26,890 nt of DNA from NCBI GenBank assembly GCA_022836615.1, contig MU405455.1, forward strand, positions 1 to 26,890. Reading direction: 5' to 3'. This DNA comes from Annulohypoxylon bovei var. microspora. Its lineage: Eukaryota; Ascomycota; Sordariomycetes; Xylariales; Hypoxylaceae. Below the pieces are notes generated by a model. The model ran no database searches. It was not told the DNA's origin and saw only the letters and a program-made list of their open reading frames with translations. The translations under genes and the position numbers were made by a program. This document shows, piece by piece, positions 20,341 through 26,890 of this stretch; position 1 is the stretch's first letter, and each line of letters opens with the position of its first letter.

Positions 20341-22161
20341 TTTTTTTTTAAATATAATATTAATATTTTATATAATAACATTAAAAATTTAACCGTTTTT
20401 ACCGTTTTTTTTATATTAACGTTTTTTTTTTTTAAATTATAAATATTAAAAACATATTTTTCATTATATATTTAATTTTTTTAATTTATAAATACTTTAT
20501 TTTAATATTATAAAATATTTAAATAATGTTTTAACTTTTTTTATGTATTATTAAACCATGTTTTTTTAAACTTATTTTAATCGACTTTTTTTTCGTTTTA
20601 TAAATAATGTTATTTCATTTTATCCACGGTTTTTTTAATATTAAAAAAAACGTAAAATCCGGGATAATATAACTTTATATTTATTTTTTTTACCGTTTAT
20701 ATTAATTTCCGTATATATAAACGTATTAATTATATAAAATTTTTTATTTTTAATTAATTTAAATTCTTTTTTTTAAATAAATATATATAATAATTTTATT
20801 TATCGTATAAATCTTTTATTAAATATTAAATATATTAAACATTTTAAATTTATAAATATATTAATAAACTTTTATCCGTTTAATAAAATTTTAATTAAAA
20901 AAATAATATACATTTTATTTAAAGTTTTTTTAATATTTACAAGTTTTAATATTAACTTTTAAATATAACTTCGTTTAAAAATTACTCGTTTTTTAAACAT
21001 TTTAATAATTTATAATTATTTTTAATATTTCGATTATTTTAAACTTTTATAATAATTATTTATAATATACCATTTCCATTATTATAATTTAACCGGGATA
21101 CGGTTTAAAATAATAAATAAACCATTATAAAATGTTTTATTTTTATATAATAAACACATTTATTTTTTTTTTTAAATTTCTTAAACTTTTAATTTAATTT
21201 CCATTATATTTTTAATAAATTATTATTATTTTAATGTAAATTATTTACTTAATTTATCGTTATAATTATTATAATAATTAAAATTATATAATTCATTTTA
21301 TTTATAATTATATTTCCGTTTTTATTAAACTTTGGTTTTTATTTTTAAATAATTATTATATTAATAAAATTAACGGCTTTTTAATTAAATGCTTTTTTAT
21401 ATTAAATGGTTATAAAATAATTGTTTTTTTTTTATAATTTAATGTTTTTTCCACTTTAACCGTTACATCGTTAACCTTAACCACCCATTTATTATAATTT
21501 TTTTTATTTAACTTTTTTACCATAAAAACGTTTTTTAATTTATTATTTAACTTTACATTAATATAATTAATTTTATTTTCCTTTTTTTAATTTAATTTAT
21601 TAATTAAAATTAATTTATTTTTAAAGTTAATAAAAAAATCGCCGAAGTATTAAAAGGTATTTTAACGCATTTTAATTAAGTTTTAATAAATGGTTTAAAT
21701 CGATTATTTATTTTTAAATTTTTTAATTAAAACTTAAATAAAAGTTTTATTATTATATTATTTATTAAATTTTTTTATATTAAACCATTATATTAAACGT
21801 TACCGTTTTTTAATTAAAACCAAAAATATAATTTTTAAACATTTATTTTTTTTTAATTTAAAATATATTATATTTTCCAAAATAAAGAAATTTAATATAA
21901 CCACATATATTAAAAAATCCTTTTATTTATTAATTTAAATTAAATATTTATTTTTAATTAAAATTATTTTTTTAATTTTATAAAACGAATTAAAGTTATT
22001 TAATAAATTAATTATAAAGTTATTAAAAAAATTATTAAAAAGTTTATATATATTTAAATTATATTAATAAAAAACGATAAATATTATAAAATTTTAATCG
22101 TTTAACGCGATAAATATTTTTTTAAAAACTTTTATTAATTAAAAAATAATTAATGAAAATA
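20341..22161 (-). pseudogene. M1 protease and gag regions, decayed
   Basis: Reverse complement of 6170-8035 of P. Protease/linker is about 20341-20870 and gag about 20870-22161. At 20860 the sequence runs straight through the point where the block repeat splits M2, so it gives the empty site for that insertion. No domain motif is legible. Confidence 0.65.
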
Positions 22162-22465
22162 TATAACGATTTTTATAAATAATAATAAACTTATATTATA
22201 TAAAATTAAAAATAAAGTTATTTTCATTAATAAAAAAAAAAAAATAATTTTTCGTTTTTAAAGTTATAATATTTATGTTTAAAAATATAAATTAAATTAA
22301 TTAATATAAAAACCTTTTTTATACGTGTTTTAATAACTTTAATAACCCATTTAAAATTATTAATAATTTCATTATAAAAACCCACATTTATCGCGTTTAT
22401 AACCATAATATAAATTCGCGTTAATTTTTATTTTAATTAATTTTCCGGGTTTTTAATTTATAATA
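22162..22465 (-). repeat. 5' LTR of gypsy copy M1
   Basis: A 304-bp LTR; on the minus strand it starts TATTATAAATTAAAAAC and ends ATCGTTATA. Unrelated A+T-rich sequence begins at 22466, which fixes this end independently of copy P. Confidence 0.82.
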
Positions 22466-23169
22466 ATTAAAAAAGTTTTAAAAAATCGGTTTTTAATAAT
22501 TTTAATAAATTAATTTAATCGTTTCGTAATAAATATAAATAAATTAATTTAAAAAAAAAAATTTTTAATTTAATATTATAACCGTATTATAACGTTTTAT
22601 AATTAAATAAAAATAAATTTTTTTTTATAAAAATCCGAATTTATTATATAATAATAAATTATAATTTTTTTATCGTTTTTAAAAATTAATATATTAAAAA
22701 TTTTAATAAATAAATTTATTAATAAACTTTATAATTTAAATTTAAAAATAAAAGTTATTAATAAAAATGCGCGAAATATTAAATTTTTTTAAAAAATTAA
22801 AAACATTATTTAAAATTATTAATAAATTTTTTAAAAAAAAACATTATCGTTAAAATTTATTTCGATTATATTAAATAAAATTTATTAAAACGTTTCGTAA
22901 AAAATAAATTAAAAATGTTTATAAATAAAATTTTAATAATTTTATATAAAAAGTTTCGTTTATTTATTTATATTTCGTTTATTTTTTTTTTTACGGCGAA
23001 ATCGATTTTAATTTTTATTATTTTTACGTCGAATATAATTAACGTTATATTTAAAATAAAAATGTAATGTTTATAAACATTTTAATAATATTAATAAAAT
23101 TAAATAAATCCGATAAACGTAAACTTTTTTATTTTTTTAATAACGTAAATACCATTTTATACATTTATT
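22466..23169. other. Unassigned RIP-degraded sequence
   Basis: Very A+T rich, with C almost only in CpG. It shows no homology to the gypsy copies or the block. Plus-strand translation gives stretches between stops that look weakly protein-like, so it may be a ruined transposon gene, but no family is recognisable. Confidence 0.5.
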
Positions 23170-23171
23170 TA

Positions 23172-23997
23172 AGAGTTTTACTATTTCAATAGTATTGGAT
23201 TTCAATAGTGTGGCTCAGGTCCGGGCGCGGCTTGTTTGATTGGTTGAAATTCTTATCGATAAGCCATCACCACACGAAAACCACTGTAAGGGTAAATCTC
23301 TCTTTGCACTCGAATAACTTTCCAATATCAACTTCTTTCAACAAATATTTACAATAGAATTAAAGCTCTCAATTAGCTGAATCGAAATATGTAATCGGAT
23401 TCTTGATGCAGGCTGTATAACGGGAGAAAACTGTTGCTTTAGCCCGCGCCTATCTTTTCCGGTAGCACGTGATACCCCCTAAAGCTTTTCGTTCCCTATA
23501 ACCTATCTTACCTTTTGCCATATATCTACACCTATAATTAATCCTAGATAATAAACTTTAGATCATTCGATTGCCCTTTGAAACATTTATCTTCCGATCC
23601 AGCTTTCAATCCCATGCAGGCTTTCCTTGCCTATGTATTCAGGTGTAAAGATGAAAGTGTGTAGCCCTCCGGGGCACCGGGCAATGGTAAAGACACCCGG
23701 GCCGAATAAATCACCCCCGGGCCGGGCTAAAACTGCCAGTTTGTCAGCCCCTAAGGCCTGCACGACAGAGATAATTACATATTTAGATTCGCCGAATTGA
23801 GAGCTTTAATTCAATTATAATTATGGATTAAGAAGCAATTGCATTAGAAAGTTATTCAAGTGTAAAGAGGTATGCGCCTTTGGAGTTGTTTTGGTGTGGT
23901 GAAGGCTTATCGATCAGCGTTTCGACGAATCAGAGAAGCCGCACCCGGACCTGAGCCACACTATTGAAATCCAATACTATTGAAATAATAAAACTCT
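23172..23997. mobile_element. 826-bp non-autonomous DNA element with 241-bp inverted arms, not RIP-damaged
   Basis: Arms are 23172-23412 and 23757-23997. The outer ~60 bp differ at about two positions (both C/T), and the inner ~180 bp are more diverged but still clearly alignable. The termini read AGAGTTTTA...TAAAACTCT with TA on both sides (23170-23171, 23998-23999), as in Tc1/mariner-type insertions. An alternative reading is AAGAG...CTCTT with a 4-bp ATTT duplication. Within each arm ATTTCAATAGT occurs twice and GGCTCAGGTCCGGG follows. There is no open frame, so it would depend on a transposase made elsewhere. Its normal base composition contrasts sharply with the DNA on both sides. Confidence 0.88.
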
Positions 23998-23999
23998 TA

Positions 24000-25749
24000 T
24001 TTAAATAATAACACCTTAAAATATTACCTCGTATTTTTTTTTATAATAAGCGTTTTTTTTTTACGATAAAAAATAAAAAAGTTTTAATTAAAAAATTAAA
24101 AGTTAAATTATTAAAAAAAGCATTAACCGTTATTTCGTTAATTTTTATAACGTTAAAATTTTACGATTATTAAAATAATTATTAAAATCGTTTTTTAACC
24201 CGTTTTAATACCACGTAAATTAACGATATAAATTTTTATAAAACATTTTTTTTTTAAAAATAATCGAAAAATTTAATAATAAATAAATTTTAAATTATTT
24301 AAAAAAATAAATAAATTTATATTTAATATAATAAATTTAATTATATTTTAACGTAATATAATATTTTAAATAATAAATGTTTAAAAAGTTAAAAATAAAT
24401 GTATATTAAACGTATTATATTTTTAAAAACGGCACACGATTTATTAAAAAATTAATAATTAAAGTTTTTAAATTTTAATGCGACGCGGATTTATTATAAT
24501 AAATATTAAATAAAAAATTAATTTATAAACCTTTTAATTTTAAATTAATTAATAACGGTATTAATTAAATAATAATTTTAAAAAAACGTTAAAATATATT
24601 AACGTTTTTAAATTAAAAAGTTTAAAATTATAAAAATTATCGTATTTTTAAAAACGTAAATTTTAAATTTTTAATCGTTAATTTTTATAATTAAATAAAT
24701 ATTAAACTTTATATTTAAATTAATTATTATTAACGATTTAAAAAATAAAATAAATGAATTAATAATATATTTAAATGAAATAATTATTTTTTATTTATTA
24801 AAGTAACGATAAAATAATATAATGATTATTTTAATTTCGTTAATTATAAATGAAAAAAGTGATAATAAAAAAATAAAAATAAAAAAAAAGTTATAAAAAA
24901 TTCACGGGCGTTACGGTAAAAGTTTAATTAATTTTAAAAAATTAATTAAAAATATACATGTTATGGTAAATTTAATAAATTTATAATAAATGTTATCGAA
25001 AATTTTTAAATAATTCCGTCATTTTTTAACGCGCCGAAATATAAAAATTAAATAACGAACATTTTATAAAATAATAATAATAAAAAATTTAAAAAGAAAA
25101 TAAAAAATATTATTATTTCGTTTAATGGCTTTTATTTTTATTTAATATACCGTTATATTAATAAATTTAAATTTAAAACGAAAAATGTTTTTTAAAAATT
25201 TTATAATTAAAAGTAAATTAATTTTAAATAAAATTAAATTAAAGTTTAATTTACCGAAAGTTTTTTTTAATTTCGTGTTATCGTTATATTTAATACCATT
25301 AAATTTTCCTTAAGATTTTTCGCCGGCTTTAAGCTCGGGAATAATGGTGAAAAAATTAAAAACGGCGAAAATTTATTTTTTAAACGTAACGTTACGGTTT
25401 CGGAAAAATAATAAAATAATAACGTGTATTTTTTTAAAAAAAATTAAATAAATTAATTAAAAAAATAATGTAAATTTAATATTACATAAAATAATGAAAT
25501 AATTAAAAGTTATAAAACGTTGTTTTACGAAATTAAAGTTCGAAAATGTTTTTATTTAAATTTTAAATAAAAAATCGACGTATATTTAAAATTACGTATT
25601 AATAAACGTAAATATTTAAAAAATATAACGATTTATATAAACCATGGTTTAATTAAAAAATAACGAAAGTAAATATTTTTTTTTATTTAAATTATTATGG
25701 TTATTTAATATTTACGTTAATTTTAATATTTATAAAAGTTCGATAATTA
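24000..25749. other. Unassigned RIP-degraded sequence
   Basis: A+T rich with residual CpG throughout; no gypsy or block homology. A few slightly richer spots (around 24905, 25320-25400) hold CGCCGG-type sites but no motif. It probably continues the same ruined element as 22466-23169, split by the 826-bp element. No gene is visible. Confidence 0.5.
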
Positions 25750-25930
25750 TACCCCGAATTTATAAAAGGTTATTATATTAAAATTTAATTAAATTAATTA
25801 TTTTAAGAAAATACTTAAGAAATTAATTTATTTTTTATTTAAAAAAGTATTAAAGGTATTTTAAGTGTAATCGGTATACGTTTCGCCATATAAATCTTTA
25901 TATAAGTTAATGTATTCGCCGTTTCGAAGG
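25750..25930 (+). repeat. Partial relative of the block repeat
   Basis: It starts TACCCCGAATTTATAAAAGG, identical to the start of block copy 1 except for TG to TA, and continues with TTATTA. A second matching stretch (about 25867-25912) aligns with 2918-2962 of copy 1, including the ATATAAA...TTTATATAA part. It keeps more C and G here than copy 1. After about 25930 no similarity is visible. Confidence 0.6.
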
Positions 25931-26390
25931 CTTGTGTTTTTATTCGTTTTTATTAATTTTAATAAATTTATTTTATTTAATTATATTATAATAAATAAAG
26001 TCTTAAAGTTAATATAATTAAAATTAATTAAAAGCGTATAAAACGTTTAATTAAAAAAATTTAATTATATTATTATAACTTTATTAATCGTTTTAAAATA
26101 AATGGTTAAATTATAATAAATAAATTTAATAATTAAAAAAATAAAATTAATTAAGCTACACTTAATTAAGTTTAACTTATTTAAAATTAAAAGCATTTAA
26201 AGGTATGGCTTAATTATTTTTTTATAAATTGTTTTTTAATAATAACTTTTTAATAACTTTTTAATTAATTGTTATTTAACGACGAAAAAACTTAACATAA
26301 TGTAACCGGATTCATTCGATTCGTTTAAATAAGATTCATATATTAATATTTTTTAATATTTTATTACAAATTAATTAAAGAAAGATTGAT
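25931..26390. other. Unassigned A+T-rich sequence up to the composition boundary
   Basis: No frame, no repeat recognised. CpA sites gradually become more frequent toward the right. Confidence 0.5.
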
Positions 26391-26570
26391 TTATAAAAGG
26401 ATGAACAATCAAGGGGCGAGGCAAAAAAAGGTAAAAATAAGGTTGCGGGGGACAGGCAATGCAAGGCTCTGATTGGCTGAAATCGAAGAAACAAGGGCAG
26501 CAGCCGCAACGGCAACAGCAAACACAGCTGTAAACACAACTATAACCACAGCTTCAACCATTTAAAAGGT
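26391..26570. other. Non-degraded sequence at the edge of the A+T-rich block
   Basis: Base composition becomes ordinary here. It contains a CAA/CAG-rich stretch (about 26496-26560) and a GATTGGCTGAAA motif (26471-26482). No clear gene; a stop-free coding reading could not be established. Confidence 0.55.
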
Positions 26571-26890
26571 CAACAGGTCAGGTCAGGGACCTGATCTTCA
26601 ACAGGTCAGGTCAGGGACCTGATCTTCAACAGGTCAGGTCAAGGACCTGATCTTCAACAGGTCAGGTCAGGGACCTGATCTTCAACAAGTCAGGTCAGGG
26701 ACCTGATCTTCAACAGGTCAGGTCAGGGACCTGATCTTCAACAGGTTAGGTCAGGGACCTGATCTTCAACAGGTCAGGTCAGGGACCTGATCTTTAACAG
26801 GTCAGGTCAGGGACCTGATCTTCAACAGGTCAGGTCAGGGACCTGATCTTCAACAGGTCAGGTCAGGGACCTGATCTTCAACAGGTCAGG
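26571..26890. repeat. 28-bp minisatellite, at least 11 units, running off the window
   Basis: Units start at 26571 and repeat every 28 bp to the end of the window (11 full and one partial). Each carries TCAGGTC-AGG-GACCTGA, a perfect 7-bp stem with a 3-nt loop. Four units have one change each: unit 3 (GGG to AGG), unit 5 (CAGG to CAAG), unit 7 (GTCA to GTTA) and unit 9 (first C to T). All four are C-to-T or G-to-A in CpA or CpT context. Confidence 0.95.

Larger units (their letters stand above)
16603..22465 (-). mobile_element. Full-length Ty3/gypsy chromovirus-type copy M1, RIP-inactivated
   Basis: 5,863 bp between the outer edges of its LTRs (22162-22465 and 16603-16912), including a 272-bp insertion at 19342-19613. 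In element order it carries gag, protease, RT, RNase H, integrase and chromodomain, all matching element P. RIP damage is heavier than in P. It shares its 3' LTR with the truncated tandem neighbour M2, so the target duplication cannot be tested. Confidence 0.85.

Noticed and set aside
23412..23757. Transposase remnant between the arms of the 826-bp element
   Set aside because: The centre is about 345 bp with stops in all frames and no DDE or other motif.
1..26390. Mitochondrial or apicomplexan/slime-mould A+T-rich genome
   Set aside because: Chromodomain gypsy elements with transition-only decay and spared CpG point to RIP in an ascomycete nucleus. No mitochondrial genes, tRNAs or long frames are present.
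1..26390. Centromere
   Set aside because: A+T-rich RIP-damaged retroelement clusters occur at fungal centromeres but also elsewhere; nothing in the sequence alone distinguishes these.
26571..26890. CRISPR array
   Set aside because: Repeats are directly head to tail with no spacers, and the context is fungal.

Overview
The window looks like nuclear DNA of a filamentous ascomycete (Pezizomycotina): an almost gene-free, extremely A+T-rich block (about 85 % by eye) made of transposon copies destroyed by repeat-induced point mutation (RIP, C-to-T / G-to-A). The evidence is a chromodomain-bearing Ty3/gypsy retrotransposon family present in several decayed copies on both strands. Their differences are nearly all transitions, and key codons are changed in the RIP direction (Trp to stop, Asp to Asn, Cys or His to Tyr). 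CpA and CpT are almost gone while CpG survives. No intact protein-coding gene was found. The longest open frame (5918-6181) lies wholly inside an LTR and is an artefact.

Layout. 1-2103: minus-strand gypsy fragment (integrase to RNase H), split at 979-1667 by a 689-bp inverted-repeat element. 2104-2819: unassigned. 2820-4204: an unclassified ~1.37-kb repeat ('block'). 4205-5858 plus 11528-12472: the two halves of a plus-strand gypsy copy (P0). P0 is interrupted by a complete plus-strand copy, P (5859-11527), with two ~311-bp LTRs and a 5-bp ACTTT target duplication. P's pol can be followed in one frame from about 8065 past 11130. 12473-12930 and 15279-16602: parts of a minus-strand copy (M2), split by an inverted copy of the block (12931-15278) that itself carries a 992-bp inverted-repeat insertion (13547-14538). 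16603-22465: a full-length minus-strand copy (M1), sharing one LTR with M2 and carrying a 272-bp insertion in its RT region. 22466-25749: unassigned RIP-degraded DNA, interrupted by an undamaged 826-bp element with 241-bp inverted arms (23172-23997). 25750-25930: a partial relative of the block. From about 26390 the base composition becomes ordinary, and the window ends in a 28-bp minisatellite (26571-26890).

The order of events can be read from nesting. The gypsy copies were inserted into each other, and the block repeat and several small inverted-repeat elements were inserted into them. RIP then damaged nearly everything, and the 826-bp element arrived after RIP or escaped it. No functional gene network exists here. 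The interest lies in the mutation pattern, the nesting record, several unclassified short elements, and small stretches that stayed undamaged.
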